The position numbers and the translations under genes were made by a program. 64,000 bases of DNA from Curtobacterium sp. MCLR17_007. Lineage in GTDB: Bacteria > Actinomycetota > Actinomycetes > Actinomycetales > Microbacteriaceae. This document shows, piece after piece, positions 9,025 through 17,974 of the stretch (its first letter is position 1; each line of letters begins with the position of its first letter). The notes under the pieces are model-generated. The model was not told the DNA's origin, did no database searches, and saw only the letters and a list, made by a program, of their open reading frames with translations. The stretch is taken from the NCBI RefSeq assembly GCF_003234655.2, contig NZ_CP126271.1:3472001-3536000 (forward strand), read 5' to 3'.

Positions 9025-9615
9025 TCAGCCGACGCGGTCTGCGGCCGTGGCCTGTTGGTCGTCCCGCCGGGCGCCGGGCTGCGCGTCGCGCTGCGCGCGG
9101 TGCTGCTCCTGGGCTGCGCTGACGAGGGCCAGTGCGATGGTCGCGGTGATGACGGGGACGCTCGCGGTCATCGGGGCGGCTGGCTCACGGTGGGCTCGCT
9201 CCGATTCGGTGAGCGCCGGCACGTCCTGGAGGCTCGGGGTGGCGTCCGTCACGGCCGTCGCCGCGGCGTCGTGCGCGTGGACGGCAGGGCCGATCACGGG
9301 CAGCACCGCGGTCGTCGCCGGCGGCTCGGCGTGCAGTTCTCTGGTGGGCTCGAGGCCGGTCCGTCGGGCGGCCCGGCGTGCTCTGGCCATCCGGACCAGG
9401 ACGACGACCGCTACGATCGCCCAGATCCCGTTCACGATGGTGGACGGGACGGCGTGGTGGGCGGCGACGTTGATCGCGACCGAGACCCCTCCGACCAGGT
9501 TGAACAACTGGTAGACGGGGCCGTTCGGGAGCTTGCCCGTCGAGAACAGAATGTAACCAGCTAATACGGTTACGGCTCCGAACCAGCCGAGGAACTCCAC
9601 GATTCCAGACAACAC
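9025..9615 (-). CDS. CBU_0592-like small membrane protein
   Basis: The protein has 196 aa. Its first 80 residues form three helices with the pattern GWFGAVTVLAGYILFSTGKL, YQLFNLVGG and NGIWAIVAVVVLVR, which matches the CBU_0592-type domain of unknown function often found in actinobacteria. The remaining 110 residues are polar, Ala/Thr-rich and probably disordered, and lie in the cytoplasm. The start is GTG with CCGGAG ahead of it. It lies just beyond the distal end of the pilus operon, with 186 nt between the two. Nothing links it to pili except position. Confidence 0.6.
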   Translation of the reverse strand: MLSGIVEFLGWFGAVTVLAGYILFSTGKLPNGPVYQLFNLVGGVSVAINVAAHHAVPSTIVNGIWAIVAVVVLVRMARARRAARRTGLEPTRELHAEPPATTAVLPVIGPAVHAHDAAATAVTDATPSLQDVPALTESERAHREPAAPMTASVPVITATIALALVSAAQEQHRAQRDAQPGARRDDQQATAADRVG

Positions 9616-9801
9616 GCGCGACTCCGGGCACGACGAGGAACGACCGGATCGAGCTGGCCGTTCGCGAGGGTGGGGTGAGCCGCGGGACGCGGCATCACGA
9701 GCATCGTACGCACAGCGACAGGCGTTGCGGAAGAGGACCCGGCGCGGTGTGGACGGCCCCAGTTGGCGGGGTGCTGTGGAGGGGTGGTGTGGACGGGTGG
9801 G

Positions 9802-10527
9802 TCAGCCTGCGGCGGGGGTCACGGAGGAGGTCGTCGATGGATCAGCCAAGACGTAGATCGACCCACCGAAGGTCCATGTCGAATCGTCGGACGTCGAACC
9901 GTCCTCCCCGCTCTTCGCCGCGGACGAGACATTGGTCACGAGGAACAGACGACTGCCGTGCTGGATGCCGTCGACGAAGGTCAGGGCCTGGTCGAAGGTG
10001 CCGTCGACTGCGACCGTGACCGGGATGACCGAGAAGTTCTCGCCCGTGATCGCGCCGTTGGTGACCGCCTGGGGTGCTGCGGGCGCAGTCGGGACCGACG
10101 ATGCCGTCGCGGAGGGAGACGCGCTCGGCGCAGGAGTGGCAGAACTCGCGGCACCCGACGTGCCGGCGGCAGCAGCGACCGGCGCGTAGGCGACGGCGTC
10201 GCTGGTCGTGTACGAGGAGATCTCCATGCCCGACGACGCGGCGACCGTGTTGAGGTCGGCGATGAACGAGGACAGGTCCGCAGTGTCGGGGACCGAAGCG
10301 GACAGCTGGGCGAGCTGCTCCTGCATCGCCGGGAGCTCGGCGGATCGTTCGCGCAGTCGTGTCAGTTCGGAGCGACTCGTCGAGTTCGTCTCTTCGACGC
10401 TCGACCGCTGGTCAAGGGCACTCGACGCGAGCGCCAGCTGCGGCTGCACGGCGAGGAAGAAGCCACCGACGGCGACGACGGCCATCGCGACGAAGGCGAG
10501 CAGCAGGCTCAGGCGGTTCCGTGACAT
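9802..10527 (-). CDS. pilO: Type IV pilus inner-membrane alignment protein PilO
   Basis: The protein is 241 aa with an N-terminal membrane helix (about 8-28), a coiled coil (about 35-75, ALDQRSSVEETNSTSRSELTRLRERSAEL) and a C-terminal ferredoxin-like domain interrupted by an Ala/Pro/Ser-rich linker. This is the PilO layout. With PilM and PilN it links the cytoplasmic motor to the pilus base. It begins 3 nt after the pilN stop and is the last gene of the pilus operon. Sequence conservation in PilO is low, so the call rests on architecture and gene order. No PilP follows, as expected in a monoderm. Confidence 0.85.
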   Translation of the reverse strand: MSRNRLSLLLAFVAMAVVAVGGFFLAVQPQLALASSALDQRSSVEETNSTSRSELTRLRERSAELPAMQEQLAQLSASVPDTADLSSFIADLNTVAASSGMEISSYTTSDAVAYAPVAAAAGTSGAASSATPAPSASPSATASSVPTAPAAPQAVTNGAITGENFSVIPVTVAVDGTFDQALTFVDGIQHGSRLFLVTNVSSAAKSGEDGSTSDDSTWTFGGSIYVLADPSTTSSVTPAAG

Positions 10528-10530
10528 CGA

Positions 10531-11319
10531 TCAGTCCTTCTTCCGCGCTTCGGCGAACCGACCGTCGAGCGCTTTCTCGTCGAGGTGGATCGTGAGGTTC
10601 ACCGTGTACTCGCCCGTCGTGTCGTCCCGGGTCACGGAGTTCGCGGTCGCGTCGACGAACCCGGTGACGGACTGCACCGAATCGAGCCACTCCGGCACGG
10701 CCGGGAGGCCCGAGGTCTTCGCGTCGATGGTCAGGGTCGCGATGCGCTGACCCTGCAGCGGGTCGAGGGACTGCACGTAGGCCGTGGTCGCCGACGCGGA
10801 GTCGATCGTGACGCCGCTGATCCGGACTCCGGTCGGCAGCTTGGACTGGACCGATCCGAGCATCTGCGACCAGTTGATCTCGGTCGATCCGCCGACCTGC
10901 TGAGCCGCCTGCAGCAGGCTGGTGTCCGACTCGGCGGTGCGCACGTCGCTGAACTGCCGCTGCTGCTGCAGGAGGCTGACCGTCTCGGCCTGCGCCGCCG
11001 CGAGTTGCGTGTCCTCCGAGCTCTTCGCCAGGCCCGCTGCGACCGCACCGATGCCGACCGCCATCGCGACGATGACGACACCGGCCCACGCTCGGCGGAC
11101 GGCAGCGCGCTGCCGCCGGTGGACGTGCACCTCGGTCGGGAGGAGATCCGCGCGAGGCGCACCCCCGATGATCAGCGGCTGCTTGTTCTTGCCGGCTCTC
11201 GTCCGTTGCGCGACGTCCCGGATCGCCCGTTGTGCGGGCGCGGCGGCAACGCGTTTCGCTCCCGGGCGCCGACCGGGACGACGTCCCCCTGCGGGCGGTG
11301 CTTCGATCGTCCCGGTCAT
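10531..11319 (-). CDS. pilN: Type IV pilus assembly protein PilN
   Basis: The protein has 262 aa. A basic, disordered N-terminus leads to ADLLPTEV (57-64), the equivalent of the INLLP motif by which PilN binds PilM. A membrane helix follows (about 77-98), then a coiled coil and a ferredoxin-like domain. The ATG at 11319 overlaps the pilM stop as ATGA, so the two are translationally coupled. The cytoplasmic extension of about 55 residues before the motif is longer than in Gram-negative PilN. Confidence 0.88.
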   Translation of the reverse strand: MTGTIEAPPAGGRRPGRRPGAKRVAAAPAQRAIRDVAQRTRAGKNKQPLIIGGAPRADLLPTEVHVHRRQRAAVRRAWAGVVIVAMAVGIGAVAAGLAKSSEDTQLAAAQAETVSLLQQQRQFSDVRTAESDTSLLQAAQQVGGSTEINWSQMLGSVQSKLPTGVRISGVTIDSASATTAYVQSLDPLQGQRIATLTIDAKTSGLPAVPEWLDSVQSVTGFVDATANSVTRDDTTGEYTVNLTIHLDEKALDGRFAEARKKD

Positions 11320-12368
11320 GCTGCACGGCTCCCGACTGCGAGGCTCCACGCCACCGCGATCGCGCTGCCTCGTTCGCGCAGGACTTCCGGCGTGATGCCG
11401 CGTGCGGTCCGTGCTGCGGCGAACGGGTCCCCGACCGCGACCGGCAGACCCGATGACTCACCGAGGCCTTCCCGGAGTCCGGGCATGGCCGCACCGCCGC
11501 CGGCGAGCAGGACGCCGCGGACCGGCTCGTCCGGACGGGTGTTCACGAAGTAGTTGACCGTGTTCCGGATGCTCTGCATGAGCTCGGCGACCGACTCACG
11601 GGTGACCGCCACGGCACGAGCGTCATCTGGCGTCTGCGGGATGCCCGCGAGACCGAAGTGGCGCTTCACCGCCTCTGCCGCCTCGACGTCGACCTCGAGC
11701 CGCGCGGCGATCGACTTCGTGATGTCCCATCCTCCGGTCGGGATGATCCGGACGAACTTGGGGACGCCGTCGGTGGCGATGACGACCGAGGTGGTCGTCG
11801 CACCGCAGTCGACGATCGCGAGCGTCCCGGCGCCAGCGACGCGGGGCGCGAGCACGCGGGTCAGTGCGAACGGGATGAGGTCGACCCCGACGGGGTTCAG
11901 GCCCGCGAGCTGCGCTGCGTTGACGTTCGCGAGGACGGCTTCCTTGATCGCCGCGACCAGCAGCCCGTGCACGACCGGCCCCCCGTCACCGTCACCCTCG
12001 GCGGTCGGGTAGAAGTCGAGGATCGCGTCGCCGACCGGGACCGGGAGCATGTCCTGCACCTGGAACGGCAGCGACTCCCGGATCTGCGCGAGGGGGGCCC
12101 GCGGGACCGTCAGGTCGCGCGAGAGCACGCGCTGGTTGCCCATGCCGAGCACGACGTCCTTGCTCTTGAACCTGCCGAGCGACCACAGGGAGCGCAGCGC
12201 ACCCGCGACCGTGTTCGCATGGAGCACCTCGCCGTGCTTGGTCGACTCCGGCGGCGACGCGATCTCGGCCAACCGGAGGATCGTCGGCTGCGCCTTGTCG
12301 ACGTCGGCGACCTCGACCGCGCGGATCACGTCCGCGCCGATGTCGATGCCGACGATGCTCTTCGCCAT
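11316..12368 (-). CDS. pilM: Type IV pilus actin-like ATPase PilM
   Basis: PilM (350 aa) is a cytoplasmic actin/FtsA-fold protein that grips PilN and couples it to the motor ATPases. The phosphate-binding loop is visible at the start (IVGIDIGADVIRAVEV), with the second loop IVDCGATTTSVVI and the adenosine motif GVLLAGGGAAMPGL. The length is typical. It starts 42 nt after the prepilin peptidase stop and overlaps pilN at its end. The call is secure. Confidence 0.95.
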   Translation of the reverse strand: MAKSIVGIDIGADVIRAVEVADVDKAQPTILRLAEIASPPESTKHGEVLHANTVAGALRSLWSLGRFKSKDVVLGMGNQRVLSRDLTVPRAPLAQIRESLPFQVQDMLPVPVGDAILDFYPTAEGDGDGGPVVHGLLVAAIKEAVLANVNAAQLAGLNPVGVDLIPFALTRVLAPRVAGAGTLAIVDCGATTTSVVIATDGVPKFVRIIPTGGWDITKSIAARLEVDVEAAEAVKRHFGLAGIPQTPDDARAVAVTRESVAELMQSIRNTVNYFVNTRPDEPVRGVLLAGGGAAMPGLREGLGESSGLPVAVGDPFAAARTARGITPEVLRERGSAIAVAWSLAVGSRAA

Positions 12369-12410
12369 GTCGTGTCCTTCTGGGTCGAGTGCGGGTCTGC
12401 GGGGCCGGCG

Positions 12411-13253
12411 TCAGGCCAGGCCGAGGAGTGCGAGGTAGGCGTGCCAGAGCGGCACACCCACGAAGGCGCCGATCCAGGCGCCGAGGAGCATCCATGGTCC
12501 GAACGGGATACCGTTCCGACGACCCGTGCGACGCACGATCATCAGGCCGATGCCGAAGGTACCGCCGAGCAGGAACGCCGCGAAAGCACCCACTGCGAGG
12601 GGGCCCCATCCGAGGTACGCGAGTACCAGGCCGAGTGCGCCGGCGAGCTTCACGTCGCCGAGTCCCATGCCCCGTGGCACGGCGACCGCCAGCCCGAGGT
12701 ACAAGCCGCCGAGCAGCGCCATGCCACCGACGGCGCGGATCAACGCCGACCAGTCGCCCGTCAGTGCGCTGCTGCCGGCGAGGAGCGTCGCGAGCACCGG
12801 GTACATGGGCAGCACGATGGCGTTCGGCAGCCGCTGGGTGTCGATGTCGATGAGCGCCAGGGCGACGCTGACCGCCGCCAGGTACAGGAGGGCCACGAGC
12901 AGGACGGCATGCCCCGCGATCGTCGCTCCGGTCGCAGCGGGGTCGGGCAGGAACCGGATGCCGACGACCAGGAAGAACACCCCGGTCAGGAGCTCCACCA
13001 ACGGGTACCGGACCGAGATCGGTTCCGCGCAGTCGCGGCACCGCCCGCGGAGGACGAACCACGACAACACGGGCACGTTGTCGATGCTGCGGATCGGCGT
13101 ACCGCACCTCGGGCACGCCGACGCGGGCGCGATCACGGACAGGCCCGCAGGGACCCGGTACACGACGACGTTGAGGAAGGACCCGATGGCGAGGCCGAAG
13201 ACGGCACCGAGCGTGAGGACGGCGCCGGCCAGGGGCGCGAGTGACGCGGTCAC
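12411..13253 (-). CDS. pilD: Prepilin peptidase / N-methyltransferase
   Basis: This 280-aa integral membrane aspartyl protease cleaves prepilin leaders after Gly and methylates the new N-terminus. It retains the N-terminal cytoplasmic zinc domain with two CxxC pairs (CPRCGTPI and CRDCAEP) and the two catalytic Asp motifs (IDIDTQRLPN and GMGLGDVKLAG), so it should do both reactions. About eight membrane helices are predicted. The GTG start at 13253 overlaps the stop of the upstream pilin-like gene as GTGA. A longer frame upstream is not used. It is the only prepilin peptidase in the window and should process all pilins of this locus. Confidence 0.96.
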   Translation of the reverse strand: MTASLAPLAGAVLTLGAVFGLAIGSFLNVVVYRVPAGLSVIAPASACPRCGTPIRSIDNVPVLSWFVLRGRCRDCAEPISVRYPLVELLTGVFFLVVGIRFLPDPAATGATIAGHAVLLVALLYLAAVSVALALIDIDTQRLPNAIVLPMYPVLATLLAGSSALTGDWSALIRAVGGMALLGGLYLGLAVAVPRGMGLGDVKLAGALGLVLAYLGWGPLAVGAFAAFLLGGTFGIGLMIVRRTGRRNGIPFGPWMLLGAWIGAFVGVPLWHAYLALLGLA

Positions 13254-15082
13254 GAGATCGGTCCTCCGTCCGCGTCGTACGCGGTCTTGGACTCGACCTG
13301 CGTCGCCACGCGGTAGGTCGTGACGGTCGGCTGGGGGAACTTCGGCGGGGTGTAGGTGGCGAGGCTCGAGTCGAAGCGGTAGTTCTTGTCGAAGCCCTGG
13401 CCACTCGCGAGCCCCACGGCGCCGCGGAAGTTCTGCGCGATGGAACCGCTCACGGTGAGGGTGCCGCGACCCGCGGTCGAGCCGCGGGTCCAGTTCTGCA
13501 CGACGAAGGTGCCGAGGTTCGAGAGGATCGCGGCATCGACCTCGCGGTCCGCGGGGAGCAGTGGGGTACCAAGGGCGTTGACCGGGTTCCACACCCAGAC
13601 GGCGCGCTGTCCGATCAGTCCGAGGACGGTCGACGCCGAGCGCGTACTGGGGTACTTGATGTCGCCCGTCACGTAGAGGTAGTTCTCCGCTGCGATCGTG
13701 ACCGCCTTGTCCACCGTGCCCTGCACGAACGCGTCTCCACGATCGCAGCCGTAGGGCGTCGAGATGGTCGCGCCGCCACCGGCGGTCGGGTCGGCCTCCG
13801 AAGCCGAGGTCGAGCTCCCCACGTACGGGAACCCCACACCGTTCGACTTCAACGAGGTGGCCAGACTCGCTGTTCCCGGCGTGTCGCAAGCCGTCGGCAG
13901 GTTCTTCGTCTCGGAGTTGCCCTTCCAGTAGTTCGGGTCCTGCGCACTGCCGGCCGCGCGGACGCCCGGTTCGTTCTGGATGTAGATCATGTTGTTCTTC
14001 GGGACGGGGACGACCGCGCCGGACGCGCTCCTGAGCGCGGACACAGCGCCGCACTTGTCGGAGACGTCGCCCGCCGTGATCACCGCGCCGGAGGTCGCTG
14101 TCACTCCACGGACGACCGTCTTGATCGTGAGCGGTGAGACCACGGTCATCGTGCCGTTGCCGTTGAAGGTGATCTTGGTCGGGCCCGTGTACAGGCAGCC
14201 GGTGCCTTCGACCGTGTTGACGGTGGACGGCAGGTCGCTCCGCATGTAGTCGCGCAGATCGCCGATGGTGGACGGGGGCGTCAGGGTCGAGACGGTGGTC
14301 GGGTTGGCGGCGAACTTCGCCGCAGCCGTGCCGCACCCGCTGCTCGTCCACCCGTACACGCTCTGGAACGTGCTCTTGAACGTCGCCCCGCATGCCTTGA
14401 TCTGGTCGTTCGATCGGACCGGGCCCTCGAGCACGTCGTTCTGCCCGAACTGGATCTGGTCACAGGTCGACGTGGTCGCGACAGGCCGGTACGCGCTCGT
14501 GCAAGCGCTCGTCCCGACACCCTTCTCGTTCGTCACGGTCGGGTCACCGGACTCGTAGTTCGTGAAGTAGAGGTAGTTCGAGAAGCCGTCCGGGCGGACG
14601 TTCGCCACGACGGTCCGCGTCGTGGCGCCGGAACGTCCGGTGGACTGCACGCGGATCACGCCCTGCGTCGAGAGCTTGCTGTTGTCGACCGCGTACCGGA
14701 ACCCTGCGTTGCTCCCGCTCCCGTCTGCCGTCGGGACGGTCACCCACGGGGCTCCGGACTGGTAGTTGAAGGCGGCATTGCCACCGGTCCCCTTCGTGAA
14801 ACGGCTGCCGCTGGCTTGGCTGAAGGGCGCGTTCGGCTGTCCGTAGAAGCCGTAGGTGTTGTCGGCATTCAGCCGGGACTGATAGTCCGCCACTCCGGCG
14901 TACGCGGCGGCTATCGCGCGGTTCCAGGCGGTGTCGGTCGACGTGACTCGGGCGCCGCTGGTGGCGACCGCGACCATCGTCGCGACGAGCAGCATGACGA
15001 CCATGCCGATGGCGACGACGGCAGCGATGGCGACACCACGCTCGTCGTCCCGAGCACGCAGCGCGCGCACCAGACGGATCAT
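13250..15082 (-). CDS. Large PilX-like pilin-family protein, candidate tip subunit
   Basis: The protein is 610 aa from the ATG at 15082, which shares one base with the previous stop codon (TGATG). It begins with a basic leader ending in RG, then a hydrophobic helix VAIAAVVAIGMVVMLLVATMVAV (class III-like, without the usual Glu at position 5), as in PilX-type proteins. About 570 residues follow outside the membrane, rich in Gly, Ser and Thr, with several Cys pairs and beta-rich stretches. Typical minor pilins are 150-250 aa, so this is very large. It lies between two other minor pilins and pilD. Possible roles are tip adhesin or assembly initiator. No known adhesin domain was recognised, so the role is inferred from position and size. 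Confidence 0.75.
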   Translation of the reverse strand: MIRLVRALRARDDERGVAIAAVVAIGMVVMLLVATMVAVATSGARVTSTDTAWNRAIAAAYAGVADYQSRLNADNTYGFYGQPNAPFSQASGSRFTKGTGGNAAFNYQSGAPWVTVPTADGSGSNAGFRYAVDNSKLSTQGVIRVQSTGRSGATTRTVVANVRPDGFSNYLYFTNYESGDPTVTNEKGVGTSACTSAYRPVATTSTCDQIQFGQNDVLEGPVRSNDQIKACGATFKSTFQSVYGWTSSGCGTAAAKFAANPTTVSTLTPPSTIGDLRDYMRSDLPSTVNTVEGTGCLYTGPTKITFNGNGTMTVVSPLTIKTVVRGVTATSGAVITAGDVSDKCGAVSALRSASGAVVPVPKNNMIYIQNEPGVRAAGSAQDPNYWKGNSETKNLPTACDTPGTASLATSLKSNGVGFPYVGSSTSASEADPTAGGGATISTPYGCDRGDAFVQGTVDKAVTIAAENYLYVTGDIKYPSTRSASTVLGLIGQRAVWVWNPVNALGTPLLPADREVDAAILSNLGTFVVQNWTRGSTAGRGTLTVSGSIAQNFRGAVGLASGQGFDKNYRFDSSLATYTPPKFPQPTVTTYRVATQVESKTAYDADGGPIS

Positions 15083-15789
15083 CAGGAGGCCCCCATCACG
15101 ATGTTCGGCATGCTCGCTGTGTTCTGCAGCGACACGGCGTTCGGGTCGTCGGCGCTCCGGCCGACCGCGACCGACAGCCCGACCTTGCGGATGTTCGCCA
15201 GATCGGCCTGACCGACCGGGGCCGTCGGTGAACCGAGCACGCCGTCGTCGCCATTGCTGTAGGTGAAGAGCGTCGTGCTCGTGACGGACGTCGCGAGCGT
15301 CCGCGTCGAGGTGGGCGTCGCTGAGAGCGCGGGCCCGGTCGCCAGCGGGAATGCGTAGTACGACGAGTTCCCGGCCACCGCGGTGCCGGTCCACTTCGTC
15401 TCCGTGATCACCTTGCGGGCCGGATCCAGGGTGACCTGCACCTCCACGGCCTGCGACAGGCTCGAGTCGAGGTTGACGTACGCGAAGAACCGCACGGATG
15501 TCGCACTGGCGTACTGGAACGCGAACTGCGAATCGTCACCGGTCGGCACCGGGTTGTCGGTCGCCGCACGCAGGTTGCGACCGATCTCGTTCATCGCCGT
15601 GGCGGCGACCCGCGTGTTGGCGCTGACGGCCCCGGCGACCTTCGCTGCTTTCTGCGACGAGACCAGGAAGGACCCCGCGACGGTGAGGATGAGGACCGAC
15701 AGGCTCATCGCGACGATGAGTTCAGCGAGGGTGATGCCCGCTTCCTCTCGGCGTAGTCGCTCGAAGAACTGCCGGATCCGGACGTTCAC
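15082..15789 (-). CDS. PilW-like minor pilin
   Basis: The protein is 235 aa from the GTG at 15789, which overlaps the previous stop codon as GTGA. The prepilin leader ends EEAG and is followed by ITLAELIVAMSLSVLILTVAGSFLVS, so the cleavage site is G/I with Glu at +5. A helical stretch and a beta-rich C-terminal half follow. PilW-type minor pilins prime pilus assembly together with PilV- and PilX-like partners, which are encoded immediately on either side. A longer frame upstream overlaps the previous gene and was rejected. Confidence 0.85.
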   Translation of the reverse strand: MNVRIRQFFERLRREEAGITLAELIVAMSLSVLILTVAGSFLVSSQKAAKVAGAVSANTRVAATAMNEIGRNLRAATDNPVPTGDDSQFAFQYASATSVRFFAYVNLDSSLSQAVEVQVTLDPARKVITETKWTGTAVAGNSSYYAFPLATGPALSATPTSTRTLATSVTSTTLFTYSNGDDGVLGSPTAPVGQADLANIRKVGLSVAVGRSADDPNAVSLQNTASMPNIVMGAS

Positions 15790-17174
15790 GATGCCGGCAC
15801 CGTTCGCGGATCGAGCGTCACGACGTTGCCGTTGACAGAGGCGTTCACGTTCAGGACGCCGGGTGTCGCGGACACCGTCTGGTTGTTCGTGCCGAGGATC
15901 GATCCGAGGATCGACGTGCTCCCGCGCAGGGTCCAAGACCCGTACGGCAGGGCGATCGTCGTCGGGGACGCACTGTTCAGCCCGGTGAATGTGTAAGTGG
16001 TCGACGGTGAGCACCCCGGGTCACCACCAGCGGCGCTGGTGTTCTTGACGGTGGCGAAGAGCACCGTGTCCAACCCGCCGAGCTTCACGTCGACGATGCC
16101 CATCGGGGCGCGCGCCACGGCGGCCGAGGTACTCGTCGGGTTGAAACCGGGAGTCCCCAGGGCGGTGTTGGAGTCGGTGAAGACAAAGGGTGAAGTGACG
16201 AGGTTCGCCGACGAGGTCGTCCACGCGCTCGGGTCGACGTCGGTGCACGTCGGGGAGTAAGCCCCTCCGAGAACGGTCCACCCATCGGTGTACGGGAAGA
16301 GCGTGGCGGAGGTCGACGTGGTCGTCTTGACGGTGCTGCCGTTTCGGAAACTGGTGGTGAGCCCGGTCGGGAACTTGGCGGCCTTGCCGTTCGCGTTGAG
16401 TGGAGCGCCGACCGAGACGCTGATGCCCTGGTCGTAGGTGAACGTCTTGTTCCCGATGCCGCCCGACGACGTCGTCACGTCGAAGTAGGGCGCGCTGGCA
16501 CCGTCGGGGTCGACGTTGCCGCTCTTGGTGATGGTGATCCGGTACGTGCCTGGTGTGACACCCAAGGCGTAGCTGCAGCCGTTGCCGTCGGTCGCCGCGG
16601 GTTGCGCGGGCAGGCTCGTCGCCCCTCCCGACCTCGGGGTGATCGACACGCTCACGCCCTCGTTCGGCCCGCCGTTCGCGGTCGTGACACCGACCACGAT
16701 CGTGGAGGCGGTCGCACTCGACACGGCGGCGGACGGCGACACGAGCGAGTCGAGCACGACGCTCTTCTGCTTCGGCGAAGCGCCACTCGACCAGGTGACG
16801 GTGATCGCGACGCGCTTGTAGGCCAGGACGCCGCTTCCCGCGCCGCACGAGTTGTCCGTGCCGTCGGAGTTGATCCAGTTCGTGGTGCGCTTGATCGTGT
16901 ACGACTGCGCGCCGACGGACTGCGTGCTCAAGTCGTCGTCGAGGGTGAAGACGTCCTTCGTGCTGCGTGCCGCGTCGAGCGCCTGGTTCGCCAGGTTCAG
17001 CGCTGCTTCACGCGAGCGGTTGTCCTGCGTCAGGAAGAGCGTCGAGGCGATGCCCATGGCGACGCCGGCGGCGAACATCGCGAAGATGGTCATCGCCACC
17101 ATGACCTCGATGATCGAGAAGCCGTCCTCGGCGTCGCGTGCCGCCTGGAGTCGGCGGGCGATGGTGGTGATCAC
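15786..17174 (-). CDS. PilV-like pilin with Ig-like extension
   Basis: The protein is 462 aa from the GTG at 17174, preceded by GAGAGGAGCC. The leader ends DG and is followed by FSIIEVMVAMTIFAMFAAGVAMGIAST, a canonical class III signal with Glu+5. After the pilin helix and head comes a beta domain (about 150-235) with ATDGNGCSYALGVTPGTYRITITKSG, resembling a carboxypeptidase-regulatory/Ig-like fold. A Ser/Thr-rich region and two more beta stretches follow. It is twice the size of an ordinary PilV. It is the first gene after the hairpin that follows pilA. Tip adhesin is a reasonable guess. Confidence 0.8.
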   Translation of the reverse strand: MITTIARRLQAARDAEDGFSIIEVMVAMTIFAMFAAGVAMGIASTLFLTQDNRSREAALNLANQALDAARSTKDVFTLDDDLSTQSVGAQSYTIKRTTNWINSDGTDNSCGAGSGVLAYKRVAITVTWSSGASPKQKSVVLDSLVSPSAAVSSATASTIVVGVTTANGGPNEGVSVSITPRSGGATSLPAQPAATDGNGCSYALGVTPGTYRITITKSGNVDPDGASAPYFDVTTSSGGIGNKTFTYDQGISVSVGAPLNANGKAAKFPTGLTTSFRNGSTVKTTTSTSATLFPYTDGWTVLGGAYSPTCTDVDPSAWTTSSANLVTSPFVFTDSNTALGTPGFNPTSTSAAVARAPMGIVDVKLGGLDTVLFATVKNTSAAGGDPGCSPSTTYTFTGLNSASPTTIALPYGSWTLRGSTSILGSILGTNNQTVSATPGVLNVNASVNGNVVTLDPRTVPAS

Positions 17175-17216
17175 GCGCGGCTCCTCTCGACGTGCTCGTG
17201 CAGAAGTGGTTGCGCT

Positions 17217-17252
17217 GAACGGGGCGGGTCGATCGCTCGACCCGCCCCGTTC
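17217..17252 (-). terminator. Strong hairpin after pilA (attenuator)
   Basis: A perfect 16-bp stem with a 4-nt loop (GAACGGGGCGGGTCGA and its complement) begins 20 nt after the pilA stop and ends 43 nt before the first minor-pilin start. Partial termination here would give much more major pilin than minor pilin mRNA from one operon. There is no U-tract. Confidence 0.75.
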
Positions 17253-17271
17253 AGAGGCAGTTTGGGTTGGG

Positions 17272-17730
17272 TCAGGAAGCCTTGGTGAAGACACCCGCGG
17301 CGCAGGTACCCTTCGCGGCGCCGGAGTTGTCCGTGATCCCGAAGCTCGTGCCGGACTTGCTCACGGCCGCGATGCAGAACGCCTTGCCGTCCGCGGTGGC
17401 CGTGTAGGTGACGGACGTCGAGCTGTTCACCGTCGCGCCGGCGGCCTTGTACTTCGTGTCCGTGTCCAGAGCGACCGAAGCCGGGTACGTCGCCGTGTTG
17501 TCAGCGGTCTGCACGGCGATGACCGCGGTCTTCGAGTTGGACAGGTCCGACTGCGCGGCCGAGTCCTTCGCGTTGTTCTGGATGCCGAGGTACACCGGGA
17601 TCGCGATCGCCGCGAGGATGCCGATGATGATGACGACCACCAGGAGCTCGATCAGGGTGAAGCCCTTCTCGTTCTCGTCGAGGATGTTCTTGCGGCGAGC
17701 GTTCAGCTTGCCCATGAGCACGGAGTACAT
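17272..17730 (-). CDS. pilA: Major type IV pilin
   Basis: The 152-aa prepilin has a 22-23-residue basic leader ending in EKG, then FTLIELLVVVIIIGILAAIAIPVYL, the textbook class III signal with Glu+5. The mature protein is about 129 aa, with a C-terminal Cys pair near the end (C-IAA ... GTC) that could close a loop. Its own upstream gap of 244 nt and the hairpin immediately after it suggest separate, high expression. It is smaller than the flanking minor pilins and is the natural shaft subunit. GGAAGAG precedes the ATG; a second ATG five codons in is possible. Confidence 0.94.
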   Translation of the reverse strand: MYSVLMGKLNARRKNILDENEKGFTLIELLVVVIIIGILAAIAIPVYLGIQNNAKDSAAQSDLSNSKTAVIAVQTADNTATYPASVALDTDTKYKAAGATVNSSTSVTYTATADGKAFCIAAVSKSGTSFGITDNSGAAKGTCAAGVFTKAS

Positions 17731-17974
17731 GACTCTTCCATTCTTTCGGGAATGTACTTGGAATGATTTCGGGGGCTAGCTCTGCCGCCGAGGTAGAGCG
17801 TATTCAGGCCCGATTGACGGCATAATCCCGAGAACGGGGGTCAATTGACTGCGAAATGCCCCCAGTCCCAGGGGTGCACTCGATGGAGGACACCCCCGTC
17901 CCGGGGTCGCCGAGGGCGCCCGGGCACCCCCGGGCGAACCAGGGCACCCGGGGGTGCCCTGCACTGGCGATCGA
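17731..17974 (-). promoter_or_regulatory. pilC-pilA spacer, probable pilA promoter region
   Basis: The part next to pilA is unusually AT-rich for this genome (about 17731-17850, including TTGACC at 17842-17847 and TACGCT on the minus strand), but no -35/-10 pair has standard spacing. The pilC-proximal half is packed with CCCGGG-type hairpins, the clearest at 17941-17960. The composition supports a separate pilA promoter without defining it. Confidence 0.4.
17941..17960 (-). terminator. Hairpin after pilC
   Basis: AGGGCACC pairs with GGTGCCCT across CGGG, 14 nt after the pilC stop. Adjacent CCCGGG-containing inverted repeats may extend the structure. It probably ends or attenuates the pilBTC transcript before pilA. 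Confidence 0.6.
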
